Positions 1-12,492 are shown, numbered from the stretch's first letter. The stretch is 64,000 bases of DNA from Elmis aenea (GCA_947652605.1 OX393579.1:51032970-51096969), one strand, 5' to 3'. Notes: a model not told the origin generated them from the letters alone. A program made the numbers and translations.

Positions 1-917
1 TTCCATTTCTAATTATATTTCTCGGTTGAGGGACGTTTACTCTCACTTCGTCATCTTTTTATTAAAATTATTTATTATAAATTACATTCTAAACTTGCAA
101 ATTAAAGTCAACAGAGTATGTAAAGCGATTTTCTGTCGTTTCTTTTTTTCTTACTAAACCCTAATCCGTTAGAACGCCGTACTCGTTGGAATATCTTTTG
201 GATACAGAATAATTAGCCTACCTAAATCGTAGCCTAAAGCAAGAATACGTTTAAAAAATTCAACGAAATAATGGCATAATAAAAAATTATACTTTATTTT
301 ATCGGATAATATTAAAAGATTTTAATTTACGAATACCTAACAAAGTTATGATTTTTTCAAAATGCCGAAACGTGGGACGTTTTTTGATCCATTAAATTGA
401 CCAAAACAAGTTTTAAAGTAAGAAATTGTTGTTAACAGGTTTGTTCCAACAAGCGATTTAAAACCAATTCATGGGTTAGTACATGTTTATTTTCATTATA
501 AAAGAAGGAAATTAATTGGTGTATAGGATATTAGCTAATGTGATCCCTTGCACATAAGAAGCTAAAAATATATCAAATAAGGAAAAAGGTAACGACGCCA
601 TATTTTTGAGTAGGCGAACAAAGAGGGAGTTTCATGTATATTGGGGTTAAAAACCAATTTACTTTACCGGTTCATCTTAAAATTAATTTTATGAATATGG
701 ACTATAAAATATTACATCATGTTATACAGTTCCATTTAGTGACTCAGATGGGTATAACTTTTTTTTGCATGTATTGTATTGTTTTAAGTTATTGTGCTAT
801 AATTTTATGAAAAAAAGGGAAAACGAAAATACAAACATGAATTGTCGATGGGAATTAAAAAGTTGGAGGGTTTAAGAAAAGAATGAGTACCTATACTCAA
901 TACATTCATATTCTTAC
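1..917. other. AT-rich sequence without a recognised gene
   Basis: I see no gene here. The only recognisable piece is a 48-bp element end at 439-486, listed separately. The rest is A/T-rich with stops in all frames. Confidence 0.5.
439..486. repeat. Terminal fragment of the MITE at 49035-49516
   Basis: This stretch, beginning GGTTTGTTCCAACAAGCG, matches the reverse complement of the right end of the element ending at 49516 for about 48 bp. The match includes the motif AAAACCAATTCATGG. The rest of the element is missing here, so this is a solo end or a deletion remnant. Confidence 0.6.
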
Positions 918-1634
918 TTGGGAAGGGGCTCGATATATTGTCGCTAGAATCTGATCAAGGCTGTGTTTATTGCATCAAGAACATCAAAACTAAATGTTTT
1001 GTAGTTATACGTGCCACTGGCAATTTCCTTCGAAAAAATAGGGAAAAAACTGAAAATTTGAATAATAAAAGTAATTTTTGCGATCGCGTTGGCCATGAGG
1101 CCGTCAGAGATAAAATCGAAATACGTTTATTTAGCAATTTTCGTATCCTTTGCAAGTAAAATGGCGCAAAGTTTTTGAAAAAATCTTAAACGGTTTCGGA
1201 GAAAAACGTCAAAAACGAAACCCCTCCAAAAGCGATTTGAGAAGTTGTGGTATATCTGTTATAACTAAATCTATACGACTTACATAAGAGTTTAACATAG
1301 GGAACACTGTTTTTACAAGGACTTCGTTTTTCGCGTTTTTCTCCGGAACCGTTTGGAATTTTTTTAAAAAGTTTGCACCATGTCACTTACCAAAAATGCG
1401 CGAATCGGTAAATAGAAGAATTTAGAGTTTATCTCTGACGGTTTTATGGCCAACGCGATCGCAAAAATTACTTTTATTATTCAAATTTTGAGTTTTTCCC
1501 ATATTTTTCTAAAGGAAATGGCCAGTGGCACGTATAATATAACTCTGTTAAATATTTAGTTTTGATGTTCTTGGTGCAATAAACACAGCCTTGATCAGAT
1601 TTTAGCGACAAGATATTATTGTGACCCTCCCTTG
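918..1634. mobile_element. Foldback element, family B, copy 1 (nearly complete)
   Basis: The left arm (about 921-1235) and right arm (about 1310-1634) are imperfect inverted copies of each other around a loop of roughly 75 bp. Matching landmarks are CTGATCAAGGCTGTGTTTAT near 950 and its complement near 1590, and the GCGATCGCGTTGGCCAT block near 1080 and 1455. The ends read roughly AAGGG(A/G)GGG. Short open frames in both arms mirror each other and are by-products of the symmetry, so no protein is called. A one-armed relative lies at 12569-12992. The + strand sequence just beyond the right end carries the motif CGAAACGTCGG, discussed under the hammerhead-like findings. Confidence 0.75.
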
Positions 1635-1660
1635 TTGATAAAGAAGAACGAAACGTCGGT

Positions 1661-2741
1661 TATGAAGAAAGCTTCGACGCGGTTCCAACCTGGTAACAAC
1701 TTATACACTCCTTTTAAAAGTTTTTATAAGGAGGAACATTCATGATTTTTTAATTAAATTCTACATAATTATCTTTAAAATAGTGTATCTAAATAATTTA
1801 AATATTTAATCAAATTAATAAATCTAATCAATGTTTCTTAATGAACAACACAATAATAGAATTACTCTAGATAGTGATTAATATTGCTGTCAAAGAACAT
1901 GTGTCGAGCTCGCGGGACGAGACATCTTATTACAGAAAAGATGTGATGCAAAGAAAATAATATTTTTCCATCTCCAGCGACTTGCTTCGGAATACAAAGT
2001 ATGCATTATAGAGGGAAATAAACCCTCCCCCATACCCTACACTTATATTTCAATTTTCCTACTTTATATATGACAATACAAGGATGTAAAACAAATGGAG
2101 AATATTTCAAATTACTTTTCCATACTTTGAAAGCGTTTATGCAACACGATAACATATACTAGCTTGTAAATAAAACATTGTGCAATAGTAGGATATTATT
2201 ATGGACTCAAACGCTCATAAATCACGATAAACTTTAGATATTGGTAATGGCATAACTTCATGCGGTTAAAATTCGCTAAAATAAAAACAATACCGCTATG
2301 TGCCCATGACTCACAGCGAGAATTAACGATGTAACGAAAATCGAACATTAAATGTACAAGGAAGAGCTTGTATATGCCCTAAAGTAACCATGTTTTGTAT
2401 AGTCGAGAGAAAAAATGTAATGCATTATGTATTTATTACTGCCCTACGGTTCGGATCACGGTAACCCATATGTTCTATCTTAATATACATGTTTCTCATT
2501 TATAATGGGGCTGTGAATTATTAACCTGACAATGTAATAGATATAATATTTAAATTCAAGTTCTGTGGCAATGATTTATTACAATAACATAAATAACTGA
2601 GATTATTTAAACGACATATTTAAATTAGCACCTAGTAGTGGCGTTATAATTTACAAATACCTCATTGATTACCTTTTAGAAGTGAACAAAATCTTTTAGT
2701 TACAGTTGAAACTCGATTATACGGAGTGCGCTGATGGATTA
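1661..2741. other. AT-rich sequence without a recognised gene
   Basis: I could identify no reading frame, repeat arm or element end in this stretch. Confidence 0.4.
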
Positions 2742-3197
2742 TAAATGCAGGGCCTGTCCCATAGGTGAGGCGCCAAAATGAGACAGTAAAAATACAAAAT
2801 CCTAAACAAGTATCTAAAAAAAAAAAGGTTAAAGACGAAGCGGACATATTGGCAATTGATTTAAAAGACGAGATGATAAACCTATGTCTTATTTTACCAA
2901 ATGAAATAACAAACACGCAAGAAGTGTTAAATTTTATATCTAAATTTGATTTTGAATGCATATTTCCAAACGTTGTTGTAGCTCTAAGGATTTTACAAAC
3001 GCTACCTATAAGTGTAGCAGCAGTTAAAGGCAGTTTTTCAAAACTGAGCATTAAAAAAACATTTTACGAACTACAACAACCCTAGAGAAATTGAATGACT
3101 CAGCAATAATTTTAATAGACATTCGGTAACTAAAACAATAAATTTTAGAGATGTAATCAAGCAATTTGCTGCAATAAAGGTTCGAAAAATGATTTAG
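2742..3197 (+). pseudogene. hAT transposase C-terminal remnant (ZMYM1-like)
   Basis: The conceptual protein carries the conserved C-terminal dimerisation region of hAT transposases of the kind annotated in insects as zinc finger MYM-type protein 1-like. The first frame, from about 2778, contains FPNVVVALRILQTLPISV and then SFSKL, the signature where intact proteins read roughly PVSVASGERSFSKLKLIK. A frameshift in the A-run near 3051-3057 moves the match to another frame, which continues LEKLNDSAIILIDIR. A further frame ends RDVIKQFAAIKVRKMI and a stop at 3197, the usual C-terminal end. The N-terminal BED-like finger and most of the catalytic domain are missing. CAGGGCCTGTCCCATAGG at 2742 may be the left terminus of an internally deleted element. 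It is surely not functional. The hAT assignment is firm and the left boundary is an inference. Confidence 0.75.
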
Positions 3198-3204
3198 TAA
3201 TTAG

Positions 3205-3600
3205 TTTTTTCTACGACCACTAATGCAAATGACTGTTACCGTACAGCCTGCATGCATAATAAGTGGGTGCTTGCGCACGGTAAGCAAAAAGCTTGGTTTT
3301 TTAAAGAAATGATCAAAGTAGACTCACGTTAAACACTTCCTGCATGCCTAGTAAGTGAGTTTATAACGCACGGTAAGCTAAACGCACACTTTTCTAGAAA
3401 TGTCAAAGTAGGCTTACATCAAAATTGACAAGACAACGTAATTACATGTGTAAATTAGCCAAAAAGCCGTTAAAATCGTAGGTATTATGTGATCGTAGAA
3501 AAAGTAAGCTACATAACACGAGTTGTAAAGCAATTACGCACCGTGGAAATACGCACTCGCCTCTACGCGGCTCCGTGGAACGCAAAGTATTCCAACATGT
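3205..3600. repeat. Interspersed repeat R, copy 1
   Basis: This block matches the reverse complement of 10405-10829 over most of its length. Shared landmarks are TTCTACGACCACTAATG, TACCGTACAGCCTGCATGC, and ACACGAGTTGTAAAGCAATT. It contains a tandem pair of units of about 95 bp, each starting CCTGCATGC, then an AAGTG-type core and GCACGGTAAGC. The motif TTTTTCTACGA(C/T)CAC occurs inverted at about 3206 and 3490-3507, so a TIR element of about 300 bp may be the core. There is no coding potential. Confidence 0.65.
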
Positions 3601-5636
3601 ATTATTATAAACCCTATAGGTAAGCAAAGGTACATTTAAAACAGCAAAAGTTAGAAAAAATATTGTGCCATAAATATTTTTTTTACACGTGATCTGTTTA
3701 CTTGTCGCTACTTTTGAAATACAGAGAGTCCCAAAAATTATCACCTCGAATATTAGCATTTAACTACAATGAGCGTTTGTTAAGGGCCAACCATATCATA
3801 TTTATTGTTATCTAAAAATGCAAAAATATGCTCAAGTGTGTTAAAGTTTTGTGTTGTGCAAAAATAAGCCTATGAGTGTTAAAGTTTTGTAATTAAGAGA
3901 GGATGAAAGTTAGAACTTCAACTAGCCGAATAATCGGATTACGGATAATCGAGTTGCAACTGCGTTATACGTTTTATCTAATCAGTTTTGGTAAAACGTT
4001 ACAATTAGGTAAATTCAACAGCTGAGAGTAAATTAATTTTCTAATTTGCCCTTTTACTTTCTTAAATTAATGAAGGTTTATGAAATGAATGTTAAAAGCA
4101 ATTAAGTTTTTGTATCTGTAACTTATATTTTTGTGTTTTTGCAAATAAATACTTTCTACAAATATCTCTTCTATGGGATAGTAAAATAATCTGTGTTAAA
4201 TTTAATGACTCAGAGGACGTAAGATTCTATTTGTAATCGTTCGGTAGCAGTGAAATTTATCACGAAAAGCAAATGCTGATATGATTATCGACAAAATTAT
4301 TTAATTACCTTTGAAAATAGCCGAGTAAGCTTTTTGCAGGCATAAAAATAATTTTACTTGCATTACTGCAATTTTAATTTTTATACAACGCCATATACAC
4401 ACCAGGTTTGTTGTGATCCTATCCAGTTTCATTAAACTAATTGATATTTTATGTTATGCCATGCTAACCAGTAGCCCAAATATGTAAAATAATTCAACTT
4501 TTTATGATGATTTGTCTCCTGTAGTGCAAAAGCTCTTTAACCGGCGAATTTCGTAGGGACGGGAGCTTTTATGCACAACTCCCCGATTTTAAGGGATAAA
4601 ATTCTCCAATCTTGTAAAACGTATGCACCACATTCAGGCCAACAGCATACAAGTAAATTACCAGTATGTTTGTATTTTTTGATACTAAAAAATTCGTCTA
4701 AAAATCACCTTTTTTGTTCGCAAATTCGATCGTCGTGTACAAATTGTAATAATGCAAATCCATTGCATTTTTCGAGTAGTAATTTAATAACTTGTGTTTA
4801 AACTGCAAGATTATGGGTTAATTAATTTTTTTAATGATTAAAAGTGTTGTGTTAACTGAAATTAAATATTTTTCGTGCCCAAATTAAGATCGTATTTTTT
4901 TATCGTACAATAAGCTCGGTTTAAAATCGATTTTAAACAGCGTTTAACCATCTGTGTAAAGTATCTTAAAAGTGCTTATGACCCTACTATCTGCATGTAG
5001 TAGCAAGGGGTGGCATGATATATATGACATCTTAATGTTTATAAATTCCTTTATAATATTAAATTCCTTATCAATAATGCAGCGTAATAAATATTCAACG
5101 ATTAATCATGCTTAGAAAAACTTAAAATCGGATCAAGGTTTAATTTATTTAATAACGTAATTTACATGTAAATTGACGTACATAAAATTCAACCATATTT
5201 TGATTACATTTCATGTTATTACACTGAAAATATGTTTTATAATAGTTTAATTTTGTTTGCGTGTATCGTTGTAGAGCCGATTGTATTTTATGTGTAGGTG
5301 ACACTAAAGAGAGCTTTCCGATAACTTAAAATAGTAAGTTTAAAGTCACATTGAATTCACACATTTCAAACTGATGAGGAACACACAGGGTGCCACAAAA
5401 CGGGTAATGTAGATAACCACAAAGCTTTAAAACTTGGTTAAATCAGAAAAATTGGGTAGAATAACTACAAATTGAAGCGCCTTAAAAAATTTCAACTTCT
5501 TGATTAAGCTTTGCAGCTTTTGCAAGTCGACAACATTTTTCAATGCAATTTTAAACTGTGACAAGTAGAAAAAATAGTTCAGAGGTAATTTGCAGATAAT
5601 TTTTTCTAAACTGATAAAAATGTTAATCATTATATG
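3601..5636. other. AT-rich sequence; one partial foldback end
   Basis: No gene is recognisable. A lone foldback-type end, CACAGGGTGCCACAAAACGG, occurs at about 5386-5405 with no partner arm, so it is probably a truncated element. Short direct repeats of GTGTTAAAGTTTTGT-type sequence occur near 3837 and 3876. An open frame at 4571-4801 resembles nothing I know. Confidence 0.4.
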
Positions 5637-6274
5637 TACAGGGTGGTCCAAATTCGACGGGATTACATGGGTATCTCGCTTAATAGTCAAGATAGAGAAA
5701 CAGTTAAATTACCAAAAATGTGCAGTTTTTTGAGAGCAGTTCTCTAACATATTCTATCATTTCCGGTTTTTCTTGTTTTTTTTTTTTTTTTTTGTTGTAG
5801 CAGCCTACTTTTGGTTTTTCATCTTTAAAAAAATTAAAAAACCTTTATAACTTGCGTATTATTGAAAATAAATACATCAACCCTTAAATATTTGGAAAGA
5901 GAAAAAAATTAGAAATTTAAATAGGCCATAGCCAACTATAGCTTCCATTAAAAAAAAATGAGTTTGTGTCATAACTTTTTAACGGCGAGCGTAAAATTAT
6001 TTTTTTTAGTATTATCGAAATCTACATTTCTACATAACATACATATATTAAAAATAATCTTTATAATTTTTTTCGATAAAAAAACAATAAGGGAGATATG
6101 ACACATTATAAATATAACAAAAAAAACAGATTTTCTTTTATAACTCAAAAACCGGAATATTTATGAAAACGGTTTTGAGTTTGTCCTATAAAAGTGCACC
6201 TTTTTGGTAATTTAACCGTTTCTCTCTCTTGACTATTAAGCGAGATAACCATGTAATCCCATCGAATTTGGACC
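5637..6274. mobile_element. Foldback element, family A, copy 1
   Basis: The left end TACAGGGTGGTCCAAATTCG and the inner block GGGTATCTCGCTTAATAGTC recur as reverse complements at 6200-6274. The shared AAATTACCAAAAATGTGCAG block occurs near 5710, and its complement near 6200 has a small interruption. The right tip diverges after GAATTTGGACC, so the last 15 bp or so are lost. Two more copies lie at 54083-54702 and 59047-60054. Nothing coding is present. Such elements are non-autonomous, and the source of transposase is unknown. Confidence 0.75.
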
Positions 6275-7859
6275 TCGCTTTTAAAAAAATGTAACATTTA
6301 AAAACATTGAAAAGGCAGAAAAAAATTGTTTAAAATTTAGGTGTACCTACAATAAATTATTTAACTAGCTATATTTAAAAAATATTATACACAGCGTTTT
6401 TATACTTTGTCAAACTTTTGAAACTTTAAACATCGATAACTCATTTTTCTTAAACACAAGACCCTATATTTTTTGCAGTTTTATAGACCATTTTATTGTC
6501 CTTAAAAAAGATGTACCTTGTTTTATATCTAAAACTGATTTATTTAGAGATATCGCGATTTTATTGTTAATTATTAGGGCACCGTAGTACTATCAAGTAG
6601 GCTATGAAGATAGACAGCGTTAATTTTGGAACAATAATTAAAAGAAAAAACCAAGAATCTTATAATTTTATCTTCCCCCATGAAATTTTTGACAGTGTTT
6701 TATAATGAAAATGTAACTTAACCATTTTTACGTTTAAATCGGGGTTTCTTAAAATTATTTATGCATTTATTTATTGGGCTAGTGTGATGAAACAATATTA
6801 AATACAATTAAGTTTGATTTTTTGCAAAGTCCTAACAACCGATTGATAATGTATTAGGTACGCGAAAAAGACGTTGATTAAAAAAATGCTTACTGGCTTG
6901 TCTTATCTTTAAATTACAAAAACAAAATGGTTAGGGTTAAGTCCGTTTTTAGTTGAACCTAAAGTCATATTGTAACACGCAAAATAATTATTTATAGGAT
7001 TTAGTAATTGCCTCATTACACTGATCCAAGCGCAGAATTATAAGCAAAGGATGTTGGGCTTTGTAGAAAACATTTAAGTTGGTAAAAAAAAGTTGTATTA
7101 GGGACACTAATTTTGGCCCAAACTGTTTTAAAATTATTTAGCTGTGTGTAAAATGCACTCAAATACTTAGTAATAGATTTAATTTTCAAATTTGGAAAGT
7201 AAAAATACTTGTTTAAGTTTTATGGATGAATTCAAATTGTCGGACGATAGATAACTCGCCAAATCTCCGTTAACCTTAAACGTTATCACTTAAACCTCTT
7301 GCGCTGTCCCACAAATATCCGCTTGGGGTTAATCAGGCGTTGTCCCATACTGCTATTTTCGCAAGGTAAATCCCCCGACGTTCTGACTTGATTCCTTATA
7401 AAGTATTCTAAAAAATAAACTGTTTGCAATACTTTAAGAGAGATGAATATTTGTGAATAAATAAAAACCTTTTTAAACGTACAATCTTAAAAATTATAAT
7501 CAGTTTGGTGGATTACTGAGAAGTAATTTGGATTATGATAGAGTTTTGTTATGAGCTTTTTATTTCGAAATTTCGACATTTGATTGGATAAAATGTGTTT
7601 TTGTAAATAAGACTTTATTAACATGAAGGCGGAAGTAATTTTTGTGGTTTGTGTAGTAAATAAACAATAGGGATTAATGTTTGTTTGTAATTAATATGGA
7701 TATGTCTGTTGTTTTTATGGCTGGTCGGATAAACTTCATTAAAGTGAACGCGTTTAGTGTGATGTGGTTTGAGATCGAGTCTTTTGATAAGTTCTAAAAC
7801 CCATAATCAATAAAAGGGTGTATTGGAATAAATTCCAACGTTGGTAAAGAAAGGTATGA
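6275..7859. other. AT-rich sequence without a recognised gene
   Basis: No reading frame of note, repeat arm, or element end was identified. Confidence 0.4.
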
Positions 7860-8680
7860 TTACGATTTGATGAAGGCTGTTCAACCTCCCTTCTACCTGT
7901 TCGTCAAAGGTCCGGATCGCAAGTCGCGTACAAACACTGCTGTTAGAAACATTCACAGCTCTATTGAAATGAAATTTGAAATCTAAATCTCATTCTCTCG
8001 GCCTGCTGCAAAATCCATTTCGTTTTAACTTGACGTTCAAATTGAATGTTTTGTAGTGAGGCGGGGAGGGGGTTGTAAGGGTGTACGGGTCGCGGGGTCC
8101 GAGGGGGAAAAGTGCTCTTGATAAGCGTGATTTAGCAGCCCCGGGGATATTGATTTTTACGTCCCTCAACCCCTAACCCTCTCTCAGTTTTATATGTCTG
8201 TTTTCTTACTGTAATAGCTCGGTATGTTGCGCGCGCCATGTCGAAATGAAGAGAAAACAGCACGAGGGACGCGACGGGAAAGATGGTTTTCATTGGCGTT
8301 GTGTTTCCGCGGTGAGGTGGGGAGTCTGTACGCAAATTCAGCCATTATGTTGAATCTCACGGTGCCAATTGCGATCTAAAGACACTGTCACGGCTTCCTG
8401 ATGCATCAGCCGAACGCCACGTCCCGGTTATGTAACCCGCTTTTATTGTATCCTGTCGAGGAATCCGTCGCGTGCGATCACGGCGAGGTTCTCAGCACGC
8501 GTCGCCACCCGAACACTTATTAATACTGTCACAATCGCTGTACTTCATACGTGTTGCATGCAAAGTGTTCTCTCGCTGACCCGAAACCTCTTATGTCCCG
8601 GTGTTGTATGGGAAATCGAAAGTTATTTCAATCATACACCGGTTTCCGAACCCTCCATTCTGCACCTCGCTCTTAAAATG
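7860..8680. promoter_or_regulatory. GC-rich, non-repetitive island; possible promoter or enhancer
   Basis: This stretch is clearly richer in G+C and CpG than its AT-rich surroundings. It includes GGTCGCGGGGTCCGAGG at about 8087, GCGCGCGCCATGTCG at about 8228 and GGAATCCGTCGCGTGCGATC at about 8460-8479. It has no transposon ends and no second copy in the window. In insect genomes such islands often mark promoters or conserved regulatory DNA. I see no clear TATA box, initiator or splice structure. A 95-codon open frame at 8558-8845 has no recognisable motif and is probably incidental. Confidence 0.35.
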
Positions 8681-9034
8681 CTGCACATGCCCTGTCAAAA
8701 TGCATTAGTCAAAAAAGTTATGGTAATTTTCCGAACCAATCTCTTAGCTATTATTAACATTATCAGCAAAAAGGGGTATTGTGGCGAAAAAGGGGCTAAG
8801 CGAGAGGAAATCTATAGATCCTTCATGCGAAAAATCTATTTTTAACGTCGCGTCGAACATTACTCGAGTACATTGTCAACAAACATAAATCTTATTGTAA
8901 CTGTTTATTACTTCATTTACAAAAGCAACAAAAAACTAATTAATAGATTACCTACATTATTTTCAACTTATTTATATTCGAGTTTTCGCAATTTAGTTAT
9001 TTATGTTTGTTCTTCACTGTGCTCATATGCTAGC

Positions 9035-9092
9035 ATAGCGTTTCCCAAAGTATGTTCCGCGGAACACCAGCGTTCCACGAACAGTAGATAAG
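9035..9092. mobile_element. Left-end fragment of a hAT-like element
   Basis: The sequence AGCGTTTCCCAAAGTATG followed by TTCCGCGGAACACC resembles the widespread hAT-type end in which CAG(C/T)GTTTCCCAAA precedes a GGAAC palindrome. The right end is not found, because the sequence runs into a retrotransposon 3' end at 9186. The assignment rests on motif similarity alone. Confidence 0.4.
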
Positions 9093-9185
9093 TGTTACGT
9101 AAAAAAATATCAGTTATAATATATTAAGGGAACATTATTGACAAAAGTTTGTTGCTTTGGTAACATCCTGAGACAAAAGTTGGTC

Positions 9186-10249
9186 TAATAATAATAAACA
9201 AATCTTTATTGTTCACAAACAAACAATTGCCATTAGACAAAACTACTGAAAACACAGCAGAACAATATTAATCCATAATACACAAATATACAGGGTGTCC
9301 CAATTATACACCGCCAAAAAGTAGGTGCATATTCCTGAGTTAAAATGATGACCATTTGTCAAATATTTTGTTATCCGAAAATGCTTCCTTTCAAAGTTAG
9401 AGACCTCCAAAGTTGCAAGAAACGAAAATCGAATAAGTCCTAGCCGTTTAACCTAGAGCTATCAAACTTGGCCGAAATGTTTGGGTGTTTCCCATTGACT
9501 TTGTGGGATAATTAGAAAGAAAACACGTAATTGGAAGTATGATTTATAGTCAGGTCATCCGCTTACCATCTTCAGATTTTTTTTACTTTGGAATAAAATT
9601 GAAAATGTCATTCGTCCATAAGAAAGTACGACTTGAGAGGAAAAAATTCCTCCCTCTTTGTTTTTTGCTGTAAACGCAGCCGTTTTCGAGAAAATTAGCG
9701 CTAAAGATGCATCGACAAACTCTGTTTATACACCTCAAATATTTTTTATACTAAACTTAGTTGGCTAATGTCATGCTTGACTTAAGGCTCAAGCGGGTGA
9801 CCTGACTATAAATCATACTTCCAATTGCGTGTTTTCTTTCTAATTATCCCACAAAGTCAATGGGAAACACCCAAACATTTCGGCCAAGTTTGATAGCTCT
9901 AGCTTAAACGGCTAGGACGGATTCGATTTTTTGATTTTTTTTCTTGCAACTTTGGAGGTCTCTTACTTTGAAAGGAAGCATTTTCGGATAACAAAATATT
10001 TGACAAATGGTCATCATTTTCACTCAGGAGTATGCAACTACTTTTTGGCGGTGTATAATTGGGACACCCTGTATAACAAATAAAAACACTAACAAAACAT
10101 CAACACAAAGAAAACAAATTATTTTTAACAAAATTTCAGAGAATTGACCCCTAATGCCAATTTTATATAACTTATCTAGTAGTAATGTATGGGATATCAT
10201 GTCGAAAGCTTTGCTTAGATCAAGAAAAACAGCCATTGTTGACTTTTTC
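9186..10249 (-). pseudogene. Non-LTR retrotransposon relic with internal deletion
   Basis: On the minus strand, 10249-10147 encodes [20 protein letters not shown] and KLYKIGIRG, the conserved FLDLSKAFD block of a non-LTR reverse transcriptase. The coding sequence then joins directly to 3' untranslated sequence ending in an AAT/TTA-repeat tail at 9186-9197. The same 3' region (AATCTTTATTG, CACAAACAAA, and AACAAAACATCAACAC) occurs in the copy at 33774, where about 950 bp of coding sequence separates the equivalents. Everything from the YADD box to the C-terminus is therefore deleted. A foldback element (9289-10073) is nested in the 3' region. The upstream part of the polymerase is also gone. 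Confidence 0.75.
9289..10073. mobile_element. Foldback element, family C, with TA target duplication
   Basis: The ends are TACAGGGTGTCCCAATTATA and its complement. The arms (9289 to about 9555, and about 9790-10073) match closely and include ACATTTCGGCCAAGTTTGAT at about 9880 with its complement near 9465. A TA dinucleotide flanks each side (9287-9288 and 10074-10075). The surrounding retrotransposon 3' sequence is continuous once the element is removed, so this is a genuine insertion. There is no coding sequence. Confidence 0.85.
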
Positions 10250-10404
10250 TAGCATTTCTACAGAATATTATTTTACAAAAACTATAACTGATTTTTAATT
10301 TAACTTATTTATTATATTCACCTGAAATATTAAGAGGAATTTATTTTATTTTATTAGAAATTTCATATGAGATCTTATTTATTTGAAGAAAAAATAATAT
10401 ACAT

Positions 10405-10829
10405 ATTACATAACAAGAGTTGTAAGAAGCATATTACGCACGATGATAAAGTTGCGCACGGAGCCGAGTGGCGGCCAGTGCGTATTTCCACGAGTGCGTA
10501 ATTGCTTTACAACTCGTGTTGTATAGCTTACTTTTTCTACGATCACAATACACACGATTTTAACGGCTTTTTGGCCAATATACACATGTAATTACGTTGT
10601 CTTGTCAGTTTTGACGTAAGCCTATTTTGACATTTCTAGACAAGTGTGCGTTTTGCTTACCGTGCGTTATTACTCACTTACTAGGCATGCAGGAAGTGTT
10701 TGGCGTGAGTCTACTTTGATCATTTTTTTTTAAAAGCTGTACTTTTTGCTTACCGTGCGTAAGGACCCACTTACTATGCATGCAGGCTGTACGGTAAGAG
10801 TCATTTGTATTAGTGGTCGTAGAAAAAGA
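10405..10829. repeat. Interspersed repeat R, copy 2 (inverted relative to copy 1)
   Basis: This is the reverse-complement counterpart of 3205-3600, with the same GCATGCAGG-centred tandem units. It extends further than copy 1. At 10417-10530 it shows a small inverted pair, AAGAGTTGTAAGAAGC... and ...GCTTTACAACTCGTGTT, bracketing a GC-rich centre (GGAGCCGAGTGGCGGCC), so this end is itself a foldback. The function is unknown. Confidence 0.65.
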
Positions 10830-11986
10830 ATATTAAAATTTATTTCTAACGTACAAATAACTGTAATTTTTCGCTTTGCTACATTTAATTATTAAACACA
10901 TATTTCACTTCTCAATTGCAGTTAAGTACCGTAATTATTTATGACGCAACGTCCCTCTAAGTCTGTATGATTAATTACACTTAACTTAAACACAGTTCTG
11001 TCAATTTTGATCTATTTTCTTATTACGGATATTTATTAAATGCGACGCAGAACAACCTACTCGCTCCATATAAGTCAGTTATTGTAGTTCTCATAGAATG
11101 AAGCTAAAGACGCCCTTACACCATTAAGTTGTTTACAAAGCTTCTGCGACGCTTCGAATCATAAGCCCTAACGATTAATCTGCGAGGTGAAAAATAACAA
11201 AATAAGAAAAAAATACCTGTCATGTTTTTCACAAACTTGCAGTTGAAAAATTAAAAATAAATCAACCAGCTTCAAGTAAACTCATCTACTTAACATTCAT
11301 TTTTATCTTTTTCTTACGCCAATTATTATCAAATTCTAAATTGTATACCTACAGCTTAGCCTTTAGAAACGTTTTGCAATGAGCCTGTTTATAAATCTGG
11401 AGAAAACATTCGACGAAAATATTTCCCTTGTTTGCGTTAAATATTTACTAATATGGGGATTGTGCTATTTGCACCTTTTTTTAAGTCTCCAGCGAACACT
11501 TAAATAGAACGGCGCCACGTACGAATTCCTGTGGGATCCTGCAAAAGTACATGCCAACTTTCACTTGAAACTTTTGTCTGATAAAAAGAGTTTTAAAAGT
11601 GTCTCCTAAAGCTGCGACTTCGTTATCGCGATCTAAGAGATTTAGAAAAGTCAAACGTATGCTTATCTTAGCGAGGAAAAAGTAATACAATTGCTTTTTA
11701 TTCTTTAACTTCACGACTTTGATTCATGGCGTATTAAGAGGTTCTGCAGCTAAAATGTTAGTCTTGGAGATATTTAATTAGCTGACTAGTGACTTCATTG
11801 CCAGAAGTAATTCGGATGATTTAGTCTTACATAGACGAAGCAATAATATAGTATTATTTTTAATAAAGGTATACCTAATTTTAAAATGCAACTAATTTAG
11901 AGTTTTATTTATTAAGATTGGTTAGTAAATCCACGCTCGGATTGTGAAAAACATTTCTAGTATACACAAAAAAAAGCAAAGAGATA
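10830..11986. other. AT-rich sequence without a recognised gene
   Basis: No gene or repeat was identified. A 77-codon minus-strand frame at 11481-11714 shows no known motif. Confidence 0.4.
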
Positions 11987-12175
11987 TACAGGGTGTTCCA
12001 GCCAAGACGAATTATTCGATAGCTCTGTTGTTAGTAATAATATTAAAAAATGTTAAATGTAAAAGTTGTTTGTAATCATTTACTACATAACCTAAAATTA
12101 TTCTCAGCTTTACACAGTGTTTTGTTTTTGCGCGCTGATACCAAACATTGTTTTTTTTATATGGAACACCCTGTA
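11987..12175. mobile_element. Short MITE with TACAGGGTGTTCCA ends
   Basis: TACAGGGTGTTCCAGCC at the left and TATGGAACACCCTGTA at the right form 14-bp terminal inverted repeats, flanked by TA at 11985-11986 and 12176-12177. The interior is AT-rich and non-coding. It is a short member of the same end-type as the large foldbacks. Confidence 0.75.
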
Positions 12176-12410
12176 TATTTGTAATTTTTGGATGCTAAAT
12201 TAAATTCTTTTTCAAAAATATTATAGGTTATTAATGTCTAAAATGAACCGTTTTTGAGTTATTAACGTTTTTTGAAAATTTTGACAGATGCAGACCTTTA
12301 TAAAAATATTTATATTTATTAACATAACAACACCAGAAAAATTTACTCTGGTAATTTGTTAGACAATAGTGTCATAGTGATTGTTGATTAGCTAAATTGT
12401 AAAAATAATA

Positions 12411-12492
12411 TATAGGATGTTCGTTATACTCGGTTCATTTCGCTAAACTTTAAACGCATATAAGTCTTTTTTTTTTTAATGGAACACTAGAT
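12411..12492. mobile_element. Very short, degraded MITE
   Basis: TATAGGATGTTCG at the left and GGAACACTAGATA at the right are degenerate versions of the neighbouring MITE's ends. The sequences downstream of both MITEs (from 12176 and from 12493) are also distantly alike, so this may be a tandem pair from one event. Confidence 0.4.

Noticed and set aside
8558..8845. 95-codon frame as a gene
   Set aside because: No recognisable domain, composition changes half-way into AT-rich sequence, and length is compatible with chance.
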